The notes below the pieces were generated by a model. That model ran no database searches. It saw nothing but the letters and a program-made list of their open reading frames with translations, and was not told the DNA's origin. A stretch of 64,000 nt of DNA from Dorea longicatena (GTDB lineage Bacteria > Bacillota > Clostridia > Lachnospirales > Lachnospiraceae), in NCBI RefSeq assembly GCF_025150085.1, contig NZ_CP102280.1, forward strand, positions 2,243,001-2,307,000, in the 5' to 3' direction. Made by a program: the position numbers and the translations under genes. Positions 54,067 to 63,736 of this stretch are shown here, one piece after another (the first letter of the stretch is position 1; every line of letters begins with the position of its first letter).

Positions 54067-55611
54067 TTACAACTCTATGATATCCGCATCCCCATATGCC
54101 TCCAATGGCAGTACTTTGACCGGCTCTGCGAGCATCTCTTCTTTATTCTTCTTACGCTCCTGATACTGATACACCACACCCAGGATCTGTATCGTGATAA
54201 GCGGTGTCATTGCTACCATTGCCACGACTCCGAATGCATCGGTTACTACATTTCCGCCAACGGCTTCACAGGCTCCCTGTGCAAACGGAAGTAAGAAGGT
54301 TGCCGTCATCGGTCCGGATGCAACACCGCCGGAGTCAAATGCGATCGCCGTAAATATCTTCGGCACGAATAACGTCAAGATTAGTGCCAGTGCATACCCC
54401 GGTACCAGAAACCACAGGATCGAGATACCTGTCAGCACACGTATCATCGCCAATCCAAGGGAAAATGCAACGCCAAGCGACAGGCTATATCCCATTGCTT
54501 TTCCCGGTATTGCTCCAGAGGTCAACTCTTCTACCTGCTCCATCAGCACATATACCGCCGGCTCTGCCTTTACGATAAAGTAACCGATCAGCATACCGAT
54601 CGGGATGATCACCCAGCGGTAAGGAAGCCCTGCGATCACCTGTCCCAGATAATTACCTACCGGCATAAATCCTACATTTACCCCTGTCAGGAATAATACC
54701 AGTCCAATGTATGTATACAGGATACCGACCAAATTTTTGATCAGCGTTTTCTTTTTTAATTTCAGGGATACCACCTGAAAGAATGTGAAGAACAGAATGA
54801 TCGGAAGCAGTGAGCCACCGATTTCCTTCATATAATGTGGGATTCCGGACTCGAATAATTTCCATAATGCTACAGATGTCTCTGCATCCGGTATTACAGT
54901 CTCGGAATAGCTGCCACCTTGTGGATGATAGATAATACCAAGAAGCAGTACCGCCAGCACCGGGCCGATCGAACACAACGATACCAGACCGAAGCTGTCC
55001 GTCTCTGCGTATTTATCACTACGTACCGCAGAGAATCCGATTCCCAGTGCCATGATAAACGGTACCGTCATCGGTCCGGTTGTCACACCACCCGAATCAA
55101 ATGCAATCGCCAGAAAATCCTTTGATACAAAAAAAGTCAGGATGAACACCACCGGATAAAAGATCAACAGCATATAGGACAGCGGTTTTGAAAATAACAT
55201 ACGCAATACAGCGGCCACCAGAAAAATTCCGACTCCCACGGCAACCGCCAGAATCAGTGTCATATTTGATACCGAAGGTACCTGCCCGGCCAGCACCTGC
55301 AGATCCGGTTCCGATATTGTGATGATAAATCCAAGTACAAAACACAACCCGATGATCACCGGCAGCCTTTTTGACTGTGCGATCCGGGTTCCGATCCTCT
55401 CTCCCATCGGTGTCATCGACATCTCTGCCCCCAGTGTAAAGAACATCATTCCTACTATCAGAAGGATTGCTCCAATAATAAAAGCCATCAGAATGCCCGG
55501 CGGCACCGGTGCGATCGTAAAGCTTAATATCAATACGATCGCGATGATCGGTACCACCGCTTCCAATGACTCTTTTAATTTCTCTGATAATTTTGTCCGA
55601 TATAAATTCAA
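54067..55611 (-). CDS. DUF1538 membrane protein (duplicated)
   Basis: A 514-residue membrane protein with about twelve or more helices in two similar halves. AIAFDSGGVTTGPMTVPF near 170 recurs as AIAFDSGGVASGPMTATF near 420. This signature marks the DUF1538 family, a presumed transporter of unknown cargo. Start seems to be TTG 55611 with AGAAAGG upstream; no ATG fits. An 11-bp direct repeat with TTAAC/TTAG lies in its leader region. The PII-like partner is the next gene. Confidence 0.85.
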   Translation of the reverse strand: MNLYRTKLSEKLKESLEAVVPIIAIVLILSFTIAPVPPGILMAFIIGAILLIVGMMFFTLGAEMSMTPMGERIGTRIAQSKRLPVIIGLCFVLGFIITISEPDLQVLAGQVPSVSNMTLILAVAVGVGIFLVAAVLRMLFSKPLSYMLLIFYPVVFILTFFVSKDFLAIAFDSGGVTTGPMTVPFIMALGIGFSAVRSDKYAETDSFGLVSLCSIGPVLAVLLLGIIYHPQGGSYSETVIPDAETSVALWKLFESGIPHYMKEIGGSLLPIILFFTFFQVVSLKLKKKTLIKNLVGILYTYIGLVLFLTGVNVGFMPVGNYLGQVIAGLPYRWVIIPIGMLIGYFIVKAEPAVYVLMEQVEELTSGAIPGKAMGYSLSLGVAFSLGLAMIRVLTGISILWFLVPGYALALILTLFVPKIFTAIAFDSGGVASGPMTATFLLPFAQGACEAVGGNVVTDAFGVVAMVAMTPLITIQILGVVYQYQERKKNKEEMLAEPVKVLPLEAYGDADIIEL

Positions 55612-55708
55612 TAAATATTCATGCCTTTCTGTGTTAATTATTCTACAATTTTCTGACTATTCAATATATTCTTTATATTATCACAGAATTTCAATCCTAT
55701 CTATTTTT

Positions 55709-55730
55709 CTACTGTTAAGATCTTGCTAAG
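55709..55730 (-). promoter_or_regulatory. Two 11-bp direct repeats upstream of the DUF1538 gene
   Basis: On the minus strand CTTAGCAAGAT and CTTAACAGTAG follow each other. They resemble the repeats before the Na/Pi gene in period and TTAA core, but only two are seen, so a Pho link is weak. The element sits just past the upstream activase stop. Confidence 0.35.
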
Positions 55731-55735
55731 AACGC

Positions 55736-57394
55736 TTACTCTGTAACCATATCCTTAGCAAATAATGCAGCTCCCAGTGCTCCACAAAGCTGTGCCTTAT
55801 CGCTGATCACCAGTGTCGTTCCAAGCTTCTCTTCCAGTGTCTTCACCAGTCCCTGGTTCTTTGACACTCCTCCGGTCATCATATAGCGTTCCTCGCCGCC
55901 GACACGTTTTGCCAGTGCTGCTGTCTTGGACGCAACAGCCTTATTCAGTCCATGTACGATATCATCGGTTGCCTTATTCTGTGCGATCAGTGATACCACT
56001 TCCGATTCTGCAAATACGGTACACATGCTGGAGATTGTAATATCTTCCTTATATGACAGACCTGCCTTTCCCATATCGTCCAGACTCATTTCCATGGTTC
56101 TTGCCATCATCTCCAGGAATCTTCCGGTTCCGGCTGCACATTTATCATTCATGACGAAGTTGGCAACGGCTCCATTTTCATCCAGGCGGATGACCTTACT
56201 ATCCTGTCCTCCGATATCAATAACGGTACGGACTTCCGGGTTCAGGAAATGTGCCCCTCTTGCATGACAGGTAATCTCCGTAATACTCTTATCACCATCT
56301 GAAATAGCCGTTCTTCCGTATCCGGTTGTAACCATTGCATCGATGTCTCCTCTTTGAAGTCCCGCATCTTTCAGCGCTTCCTCCAGCGCACGCTCTGCTC
56401 CGATCGCTGCTCCTGCACCTGTCGGCAGGATGATCCCTGTCACGATATTTTGGTCTTTATCAAGAATTACTACGTCTGTACTTGTTGATCCGCTGTCTAT
56501 TCCGGCGAAATATCCTTTTCCCATCTTCAGTTCCTTCCCTTCCAGTTCGTCCATATTCATGCTCTCTGCAAATGCTTCTAATCTTGTCAGAAGCTGTCCG
56601 CTGCTCTGTACGGTATAATCCGATTCGATCTTCAAAAGTGGTACGGTCACATTCTGTTTGATCTGTGCGTATTCAAAACTGTAAAAATCGCAGAATTTCA
56701 CGGTATGATAAATAATCCCCTTTAATCCCGGGTCATTGTATAATCTCTTTCTTCCACTGTGATCCATCATACGCATACATGGAATCTGTCCGAGAAGTTC
56801 TTTCGCATACCATACCATCAGTTCATCAAATTCCAATTCCTTTGGCGGCTCTGTCTCGCCCACCGAACGGTTGTTGACACAGGTATCATTTTCCACCGGA
56901 TACGGCATACTCTTCTGCACCATATCGAAAAGTTCATTTCCCATACGTGCACCCAGCACACTGATATGCGGCTTTACAATGTGTTCCGGCTTCTTGAATG
57001 CCTGACGGAACTTTTCTTCATCAAATGTTGTGCCTTTATATTCTCCATATGCTTTCGCAAGACCTTTTAACTGCACTGCTGTACGTTCTCTGCTGCACTC
57101 TGCATCACAATGAAGCACATCGATCATATATAAGAAATCCAGTTTTCCACTGTCTTCCAGAATATCATAGACACTCCGGATCGTATCACAACAGTTGACC
57201 AGCACCAGTTCCTTTACCTTTCCGCTCATCACAGCTTCCAGAAGAGCCTTGCCGAATCCGCAGATGTTCGGATGCGCTATCTGATCCGCATGGTCAAAGC
57301 CCTGCGGCATCTCATTCAGGTTCTGGCATTCCCCGCCGAACGCTTCTAAGAGTTCGATTGGGGTATATTTACAGACATAATATGTTTTATTCAT
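55736..57394 (-). CDS. 2-hydroxyacyl-CoA dehydratase-like domain fused to activase (BcrA/HgdC type)
   Basis: About 552 residues in two parts. Residues 1-290 resemble one half of a 2-hydroxyacyl-CoA dehydratase (YYVCKYTPIELLEAFGG, VLVNCCDTIRSVYD, several Cys). From about 297 comes an activase ATPase of the ASKHA fold with GIDSGSTSTDVVILD, VIDIGGQDSKVI, and Cys in NDKCAAGTGRF and SMCTVFAESEV that would bridge a [4Fe-4S] between two monomers. It sends low-potential electrons to its partner using ATP. Start ATG 57394 has GGAGG and overlaps the upstream stop. Confidence 0.85.
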   Translation of the reverse strand: MNKTYYVCKYTPIELLEAFGGECQNLNEMPQGFDHADQIAHPNICGFGKALLEAVMSGKVKELVLVNCCDTIRSVYDILEDSGKLDFLYMIDVLHCDAECSRERTAVQLKGLAKAYGEYKGTTFDEEKFRQAFKKPEHIVKPHISVLGARMGNELFDMVQKSMPYPVENDTCVNNRSVGETEPPKELEFDELMVWYAKELLGQIPCMRMMDHSGRKRLYNDPGLKGIIYHTVKFCDFYSFEYAQIKQNVTVPLLKIESDYTVQSSGQLLTRLEAFAESMNMDELEGKELKMGKGYFAGIDSGSTSTDVVILDKDQNIVTGIILPTGAGAAIGAERALEEALKDAGLQRGDIDAMVTTGYGRTAISDGDKSITEITCHARGAHFLNPEVRTVIDIGGQDSKVIRLDENGAVANFVMNDKCAAGTGRFLEMMARTMEMSLDDMGKAGLSYKEDITISSMCTVFAESEVVSLIAQNKATDDIVHGLNKAVASKTAALAKRVGGEERYMMTGGVSKNQGLVKTLEEKLGTTLVISDKAQLCGALGAALFAKDMVTE

Positions 57395-58691
57395 CGTGCA
57401 ATTCCTCCTGTCTGTCCGTATTTTCATCCGTTTCTGTATTCAGCATCTCTAAGAATGCCCCGAGTCTGGTAGATGTCTGCCCTTCTCCGCCATGACTTCT
57501 GTCACATCCGTCGCCGTCCAGGATCAGAAGCGGGATTCCCTGTTCTTCGAATTTGCGCTTGGCAAGCTGTGCTGCTCCAATGGTATGCTTACATCCCCAG
57601 TGTCCGAACCAAACAGCACCGTCTGCTCCTGTCTCCTTTGCATGACGGATTCCTGCTTCGATTCTTCTGATTGCACTTCCATTTAATGCATGATACACCA
57701 TACGTCTCGCCATCGCTTCATAAGGCTTCTCTGGATCAAAATCCGGCTCACAGACACGGCTCAGTTCACATCCGACGATCTGCGCTTTTTCCTGAAAGCA
57801 AAGTTCATTCTTCACCGCATCTGACCAAAACGGAATGGTGTGCATCCAGTAAATCTTCTTTCCCTTTTTTGCCGGGGCCTTCTTCACATCGTTCAGGAGA
57901 CGGTCCACATACGTTTCCTCTTCTTCTGTTCCCAACAGCAGATTATTTGTCATACCTGCATAGAGTGGCGTAACAAGGTCTGCAGGAATATATCTGTCCG
58001 CACTTTCCTTTTCATACTGTGCGAATTTTTCCAGCGTCCGCTTGCTTCTTCTCAGTCGTTCTGTTAATGTCTCATCTGTAATCTTTTTGCCTGTGCATTC
58101 TTCTATAAAGTCTTTCAGTTTACGAAGTTGGTCTGCCACATACTGTACATTGTCTTCGTTCTGCTGCATCGGCACATCGATAGCAAAGATCGGTACATCA
58201 TACATCTTTGCCAGCTTCTTAAATGTCAGAAGATTTGCATCACAGGTCAAATTCGTGTATACAATACACTTTGGTTTCGGAAGTACTTTCTTCTGCGCCG
58301 CTCCGATAAATGTCTTGTGATAACTGCAAAGTGTCTCGGATATGCCCGTATTCTCCGCCTGCTGTAAAAATGCTCTTTCTGCCTTAGATGCAGAAAGATA
58401 GCAGGAAAATCCTTCTACATTGTATGGATGTAATCCTGCTTCCTGTAAAATTTCACAAGGAGTAAAGATACTGACAATTGCACTTTCTTCCGGACGTTCC
58501 AGCGGTCTTATCATCGTATCCATCATAAGCCTTGCCAGATACTGCTCTGCCGACATCAGTCTTTTGTCCGGTGCGAACCGGAACTTCAGATTCTGTGCCT
58601 TCCATCCGGTCTTTAAAAGCCATCTGGCTCTGCCCGGATTCTCATTACTCCATTTTTCTATATAATTTCCATATGTTTCTATGATCTTCAT
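57387..58691 (-). CDS. 2-hydroxyacyl-CoA dehydratase family protein (double-cubane-like)
   Basis: A 434-residue member of the HgdB/BcrC superfamily with at least ten Cys (FTPCEIL near 80, LTCDANL near 148, GCELSRVC near 325, HWGCKHT and DGCD near the end). Such proteins carry unusual Fe-S clusters, in one subgroup a double-cubane [Fe8S9]. Only one such subunit plus a fused activase is present, and no CoA-transferase, so a classical amino acid fermentation enzyme is less likely. The substrate is unknown. GAGGATG precedes the ATG. Confidence 0.8.
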   Translation of the reverse strand: MKIIETYGNYIEKWSNENPGRARWLLKTGWKAQNLKFRFAPDKRLMSAEQYLARLMMDTMIRPLERPEESAIVSIFTPCEILQEAGLHPYNVEGFSCYLSASKAERAFLQQAENTGISETLCSYHKTFIGAAQKKVLPKPKCIVYTNLTCDANLLTFKKLAKMYDVPIFAIDVPMQQNEDNVQYVADQLRKLKDFIEECTGKKITDETLTERLRRSKRTLEKFAQYEKESADRYIPADLVTPLYAGMTNNLLLGTEEEETYVDRLLNDVKKAPAKKGKKIYWMHTIPFWSDAVKNELCFQEKAQIVGCELSRVCEPDFDPEKPYEAMARRMVYHALNGSAIRRIEAGIRHAKETGADGAVWFGHWGCKHTIGAAQLAKRKFEEQGIPLLILDGDGCDRSHGGEGQTSTRLGAFLEMLNTETDENTDRQEELHDE

Positions 58692-58849
58692 GTTCTCATC
58701 CTCGTCTTACCCTGTTGTCTGTTTCCATTTTTCTTCCTTATTCAAGTATAAAAAAACATTTAACATCATACTCTTCTTTTTTATAAAATGCAAATATACA
58801 GCAGTGATTTTCCGCAAATCTGCTGCTGCATATAGATATCATCGTGTCA

Positions 58850-59359
58850 TTACAATACAAGTAATAACACGAATCCGACTATTCCAATCATTGAAAATAC
58901 TTTTCCTGCTGTTGCCCCCGGTGCATGATAGACGATCCTCACTTCATGCTTCCCACTTCCGATCTCACATCCAAGAAATGCTGTATTTACCTTTTGTATC
59001 TTCGTCTCTTTTCCATCGATGTACATCTTAAAATGTGTGTCATATGGGATGGATGTAATGAACCAGCCATCATTCTTTACCTGTATCGTTCCCTGTATCA
59101 CATTATCTTTCGTCAGCTTTTTATCCACCTGAACTTCTGACTGATATAACGTTTTTGACCGTTCCGGCAGACTGCCGAGATATGCCTGTACATGGCTTAA
59201 TTGATATTTTCCTTTACCAAATGTTACAGAAATAGTATCTTCTCCATCCTTTAACGACACTGCATAGATAAATGTTTTATTTTCATTATAATATACATGA
59301 TCTTTTGCGCTTAGTTTGTTACGGATTCCGTGTGCTGGGCCTGGAATCCGCTTTTTCTG
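58850..59359 (-). pseudogene. YfhO-like membrane protein, C-terminal remnant
   Basis: The frame encodes up to 170 residues without a credible start. NDGWFITSIPYDTHFKMYIDG and the following LGCEIGSGKHEVRIVYHAPG match the C-terminal end of YfhO-type proteins, which are about 850 residues with many helices. A single helix closes it (SMIGIVGFVLLLVL), then the frame stops. The open frame reaches back to a TAG at 59360-59362. The bulk of the gene is gone, with phoR beginning its 3' end 50 bases away. Confidence 0.7.
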
Positions 59360-59411
59360 CTATATTCTATCTTTTTACTTCTTATTTCATAACCTGTCTG
59401 TAGTTTCTCAA

Positions 59412-60734
59412 TTAAAATATGAGCTCTATCTTCGTTCCTTCGCCCAGTTTACTGTCTACATGGATCTTGGCTCCGTGAAGCATGGCTCCGTGTTTTACGA
59501 TTGACAGTCCAAGGCCGGTTCCGCCGGTTTCTTTGGAATGGCTTTTATCTACACGATAGAAACGTTCGAAGATACGATCCGTTTCATTTTCCGGTATTCC
59601 GATTCCGGTATCTGTGACACAGATTTTCTTGCCCTGCAGGGTATTGCCTACCCAGACGGTTAACTTTCCGCCTTCTTTGTTATACTTGATCGCATTTTCA
59701 CAGATATTGTAGATCATCTCATCCAGGATCTGGCGGATTCCCACGTATTCTACCGGCTCTCCCGTCACCTCTACATGTACTTTTCTCTTCGCTGCCTGTG
59801 GCGAAAGTCTGGTCAAGATCTCTCTTGTCAACTTATAAAGATCTACTTCTTCTTTTTCCAGCTCTACATTGCCCTCATCCAGTTTGGATAACTTGATAAT
59901 ATCTTCTACCAGCGTGATCAGGCGGCTTGCTTCATTATAAATACGTTCTGCAAACCCCGTCATATCTTCCGGTTTTACCAATCCATTTTTCATAATCTCC
60001 GCATAACCTGAAATAGATGTAAGCGGAGTCTTTAATTCATGCGACACGTTTGCCGAGAATTCTTTTCTCATATTGGCAACCGCATCTTTTTCTTTATTCT
60101 GCTTATCGATACTCTGTAAAAGTGGTGTTAATTCTTCGTACACGTCATTCTCCAATGGATTCTCAAGATCCAGTCTGTTGATCGGACGGATCAGTCGCGT
60201 TACCTGCCATTTTACAAGTGCACTTGCAAATGCAAGCATGATCACTGCGATCAGTCCCATCACCGGAAATACTTTCATCGCTGTCCGGAATGCGGTATCT
60301 ACCGTCTTTGATACACGCAGGATATCTCCATTTTCCAATTTCACTGCATAATAGAACATCTCTTTATTCAGCGTATTGGACTCTCGAATGTCCTGTCCGC
60401 TTCCTGTTTTTAATGCTTCTTTTACTTCCGGACGGTTCTTATGATTCTGAAACGTTACTTCATCTTCTTTGGAATCATATTTTACATTTCCGTCTGAATC
60501 GATCAGTGTAATTCTTGTATCCTTATGCACCTTATCCATTATCTTCAGATAAGATTCTCCGGAGGTATCGATTGCTACATTGATATAATCCGCCTCCTGT
60601 CTGACTTCGCCTTCCATGATATGGATCGTCTGGCGATATACGACCAGTGTAGTAATCGCATAGGCTATGATCAATGTCAGCGCAATCACAAGGATCATAC
60701 TGCTCTGGATCTTTTTTCTCATACTTTGTTTCAT
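59412..60734 (-). CDS. phoR: Phosphate sensor histidine kinase PhoR
   Basis: A 440-residue membrane kinase. Helices at about 10-30 and 150-170 bracket an extracellular PAS-like sensor. A HAMP-like linker, then HisKA with VSHELKTPLTSISGYAEI and HATPase with NICENAIKYNKEGG, DTGIGIP and GTGLGLSIVKHGA follow. It overlaps no gene but follows phoB by 4 bases, and phoU-pst genes head the cluster, which identifies the signal as phosphate starvation. Confidence 0.9.
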   Translation of the reverse strand: MKQSMRKKIQSSMILVIALTLIIAYAITTLVVYRQTIHIMEGEVRQEADYINVAIDTSGESYLKIMDKVHKDTRITLIDSDGNVKYDSKEDEVTFQNHKNRPEVKEALKTGSGQDIRESNTLNKEMFYYAVKLENGDILRVSKTVDTAFRTAMKVFPVMGLIAVIMLAFASALVKWQVTRLIRPINRLDLENPLENDVYEELTPLLQSIDKQNKEKDAVANMRKEFSANVSHELKTPLTSISGYAEIMKNGLVKPEDMTGFAERIYNEASRLITLVEDIIKLSKLDEGNVELEKEEVDLYKLTREILTRLSPQAAKRKVHVEVTGEPVEYVGIRQILDEMIYNICENAIKYNKEGGKLTVWVGNTLQGKKICVTDTGIGIPENETDRIFERFYRVDKSHSKETGGTGLGLSIVKHGAMLHGAKIHVDSKLGEGTKIELIF

Positions 60735-60738
60735 ATTA

Positions 60739-61413
60739 TTACCTACTCATACGGTATCCGACTCCCCGGACCGTCTCAATCTGTTCACCTGCATCTCCGA
60801 GCTTCTGTCTTAAGGTTCTGACATGCACATCCACGGTTCTCGTCTCCCCGTCGAAATCATAACCCCAGATATCCTCCAGAAGCTGGTCTCTGGTAAGCAC
60901 AATGTTCGAATTCTTCATCAGGCGCTTCAGTAATTCATATTCTTTCAGGGTCAGATTCACTACCTCTCCATGAACTGTCACTTCATGTTTCTTTGGATCT
61001 AACCGGATCTCTCCGATCTCAAATGTATCTTCACTGGATACACTTCCCTTCGCACTGCGTCTTAATACCGCCTTGATACGTGAGATCAGTTCCATCATAC
61101 CAAAAGGTTTCGTCACATAGTCATCAGCCCCGGCATCCAGTCCTTTTACTTTGTCATATTCTGCACCTTTTGCCGTAACCATAATAACAGGAATGTCTTT
61201 CGTTTTCTTTGATGCTTTTAACTTTCTCAAAAGCTCCATTCCGTCTTCTCCCGGCAGCATGATATCAAGCAGAACAAGCTCTGGCGTCTCTAATGCCAGA
61301 GCTTCAAGGAATGAACTTCCATCTTCGAATCCGCGTGCCTGAAACCCTGTACTTTCCAGGGTATACACCACCAGTTCCCGTATATTACCGTCATCTTCTA
61401 CACAAAAAATCAT
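60739..61413 (-). CDS. phoB: Phosphate response regulator PhoB/PhoP
   Basis: A 224-residue OmpR-family regulator: receiver domain with MIFCVEDDGNIREL, phosphoacceptor in LVLLDIMLPGEDG and Lys in YVTKPFG, then a winged helix with EYELLKRLMKNSNIVLTRDQLL and VRGVGYRMS. It should activate pst, the Na/Pi gene (49281-49324 repeats) and perhaps others. GGAG precedes the ATG. It lies between phoU and phoR. Confidence 0.92.
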   Translation of the reverse strand: MIFCVEDDGNIRELVVYTLESTGFQARGFEDGSSFLEALALETPELVLLDIMLPGEDGMELLRKLKASKKTKDIPVIMVTAKGAEYDKVKGLDAGADDYVTKPFGMMELISRIKAVLRRSAKGSVSSEDTFEIGEIRLDPKKHEVTVHGEVVNLTLKEYELLKRLMKNSNIVLTRDQLLEDIWGYDFDGETRTVDVHVRTLRQKLGDAGEQIETVRGVGYRMSR

Positions 61414-61429
61414 TCCTCATTCTCCTTCT

Positions 61430-62083
61430 TTATACTACAGATGATTTGTGGATTCCTGTAATTGAGAATTCCACCCACTCTGCGATATTCGTTGCATGGT
61501 CTGCAATACGCTCCAGATATTTGGCAACCATAATCAGATCGATTGCTTCCACACCTTGCAGACCTTTATTTTCAGCAATGAAATTAATCAATGTCGTCTT
61601 CACTTCCTCAAAAAGTTCATCTACCACATCATCATTTTCCATTACTTTTCTTGCCAGATCCAGATCTTTCTCTACGTAAGCATTGACACTGTCACGGACC
61701 ATTTTACTGGCCGCCTCTGACATCTTGATGATCATCGGAATATCCTGCGCTTCTGATTTGTCTTCAGTGATAATAATCTCTGCAATATCTGATGCCTGAT
61801 CTCCGATGCGCTCCATATCGGTAATCATCTTAAGTGCTGCGGATATCTGTCTCAAATCTCTTGCTACCGGCTGCTGCTGAAGAAGAAGTCTTAAGCAAAG
61901 TCTTTCAATATCAGTCTCCGCCTGATCGATCTCTTCATCTGCAATTCTTACCTTCTCTGCCTGTTCCATGCTTCCTTCTTTTAATGCAGTCGTTGCTTTT
62001 CCAATCGCCTCTTCACACAACTCACCCATGTGAATAAGCTGTTTATTAAGTAACTCCAACTGTTGATCAAATCGATTACGCAT
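61430..62083 (-). CDS. phoU: Phosphate signalling protein PhoU
   Basis: A 217-residue helical protein with two PhoU repeats. MRNRFDQQLELLNKQLIHMGELCEE starts the first, and ISAALKMITDMERIGDQASDIAEI and VAKYLERIADHATNIAEWVEF carry the metal-binding E-x3-D-xx-AD pattern. It dampens PhoR and Pst transport when phosphate is ample. It follows pstB by three bases. Confidence 0.95.
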   Translation of the reverse strand: MRNRFDQQLELLNKQLIHMGELCEEAIGKATTALKEGSMEQAEKVRIADEEIDQAETDIERLCLRLLLQQQPVARDLRQISAALKMITDMERIGDQASDIAEIIITEDKSEAQDIPMIIKMSEAASKMVRDSVNAYVEKDLDLARKVMENDDVVDELFEEVKTTLINFIAENKGLQGVEAIDLIMVAKYLERIADHATNIAEWVEFSITGIHKSSVV

Positions 62084-62086
62084 ATC

Positions 62087-62836
62087 TTAACCAAACCTCC
62101 CTGTAATATAATCTTCTGTTCTTTTATCCGCCGGAATGGAGAATAATTTTTCTGTCTCATTATACTCGATCACTTCTCCCAACAGGAAGAATGCTGTGTT
62201 ATCTGATACACGTACAGCCTGCTGCATATTATGTGTTACCATAACGATAGTATAATCTTTTTTCAGCTCCATCGCAAGGTCTTCAATCTTCGATGTAGAG
62301 ATTGGATCAAGTGCGCTTGTCGGCTCATCCATCAGAAGAACTTCCGGCTGTACAGCCAATGCTCTTGCGATACAGAGTCTCTGCTGCTGTCCGCCTGACA
62401 TTCCAAGCGCGCTTGTCTTTAATCTGTCTTTACATTCATTCCAGATGGCTGCATCTCTTAAGGATTTTTCTACCAGATCATCCAGCTTTGCTTTCGAACG
62501 GATTCCGTGTGTTCTTGGTCCGTATGCAACATTGTCATAGATGCTCATCGGGAATGGATTCGGTTTCTGGAATACCATTCCGACTCTTTTTCTAAGCAGA
62601 TTCACATCAATATCATGGAAAATGTCCTGACCGTCCAGAAGAATCTGTCCGTCGATCCTGCAGCCTTCTACCAGATCATTCATCCGGTTGATGGATTTTA
62701 ACAATGTAGATTTACCACATCCGGATGGTCCGATAAATGCTGTGATCTTATTCGCTTCTATCTCAAGATTCACATTTTTCAGAGCATGGAAATCACCATA
62801 GTGCAGATCCATATTCTTAATACTTATTTTACTCAT
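62087..62836 (-). CDS. pstB: Phosphate ABC transporter ATPase PstB
   Basis: A 249-residue ABC ATPase with Walker A in [19 protein letters not shown], signature [18 protein letters not shown] and Walker [14 protein letters not shown], plus the His switch in [13 protein letters not shown]. It powers phosphate import through PstA and PstC. The length and [18 protein letters not shown] are PstB-specific. Confidence 0.97.
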   Translation of the reverse strand: MSKISIKNMDLHYGDFHALKNVNLEIEANKITAFIGPSGCGKSTLLKSINRMNDLVEGCRIDGQILLDGQDIFHDIDVNLLRKRVGMVFQKPNPFPMSIYDNVAYGPRTHGIRSKAKLDDLVEKSLRDAAIWNECKDRLKTSALGMSGGQQQRLCIARALAVQPEVLLMDEPTSALDPISTSKIEDLAMELKKDYTIVMVTHNMQQAVRVSDNTAFFLLGEVIEYNETEKLFSIPADKRTEDYITGRFG

Positions 62837-62872
62837 TTAAGATTCCTTCCTGTTCCTCATCTATTCTTTTCT

Positions 62873-63736
62873 TTACGATTTCGTGATTCGTTTTGCAATC
62901 ATACCTGATATAGTATTGATCAGTACAACCAGTACCAGAAGCACAACTGCTGTTGCATATGCCTGATTCATATAAAGTCCTTCACTGGATAAGTTGTACA
63001 TATGAACCGCAAGAGTACGTCCGGAGCCGAATACACTACTTGGTACCTTTGCAACGGTTCCCGCTGTATAGATCAGCGCTGCTGTCTCTCCGACGATTCG
63101 TCCGATCGCCAGGATCACACCTGCCAGGATTCCCGGTACCGCTGACGGAAGTACGATGCGGAATACGGTACGGAGTTTTCCTGCACCAAGTCCAAAGCTT
63201 CCTTCTCTGTATGAATCCGGTACGGCTTTCAATGCTTCTTCTGTACTTCGCATGATCAACGGAAGTACCATGATCGCAAGGGTAAATGCACCTGCTAATA
63301 TGGAAAACCCCCACCCGCAGGTTGTTACGAAGAATAACATTCCGAAAAGTCCATATACAATGGATGGAATTCCCTGCAATGTCTCTGTCGTAAGTCTGAT
63401 GACTTCTACGAATTTGTTTCCTCTCTTTGCATATTCCACAAGGAAGATTGCTGAGAAGATACCAAATGGAACAGCGATCAAAAGTGATAAAAATGTCATA
63501 ATCACGGTATTAATAAGCGCCGGCATCAGGGATGCATTCTCTGATGTATAATGAAGCGAAAAGATCGACGGCTTCAGATACGGCACTCCGTGGACAACTA
63601 CGTACACGATCAGGAATATCAGTACTGCAAATGTAAGGATCGCTGAAAGCATGACCAGAAGCATCACGATCAGAGAACCCGGTGTTCTCGTATAGGCTTT
63701 TAATTTGTCTTTCAAAGTCATTTCATTATTATTCAT
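62873..63736 (-). CDS. pstA: Phosphate ABC transporter permease PstA
   Basis: A 287-residue permease with six helices. The EAA-loop region reads SYREGSFGLGAGKLRTVFRIVLPSAVPG. RLTTETLQGIPSIVYGLFG is typical of PstA. It overlaps pstC by 8 bases and leads pstB by 36. Confidence 0.95.
   Translation of the reverse strand: MNNNEMTLKDKLKAYTRTPGSLIVMLLVMLSAILTFAVLIFLIVYVVVHGVPYLKPSIFSLHYTSENASLMPALINTVIMTFLSLLIAVPFGIFSAIFLVEYAKRGNKFVEVIRLTTETLQGIPSIVYGLFGMLFFVTTCGWGFSILAGAFTLAIMVLPLIMRSTEEALKAVPDSYREGSFGLGAGKLRTVFRIVLPSAVPGILAGVILAIGRIVGETAALIYTAGTVAKVPSSVFGSGRTLAVHMYNLSSEGLYMNQAYATAVVLLVLVVLINTISGMIAKRITKS

Noticed and set aside
59320..59356. GGATTCC/GGAATCC hairpin after phoR as its terminator
   Set aside because: On the phoR strand it is not followed by T residues; the T run is on the opposite strand, where no gene is being read.
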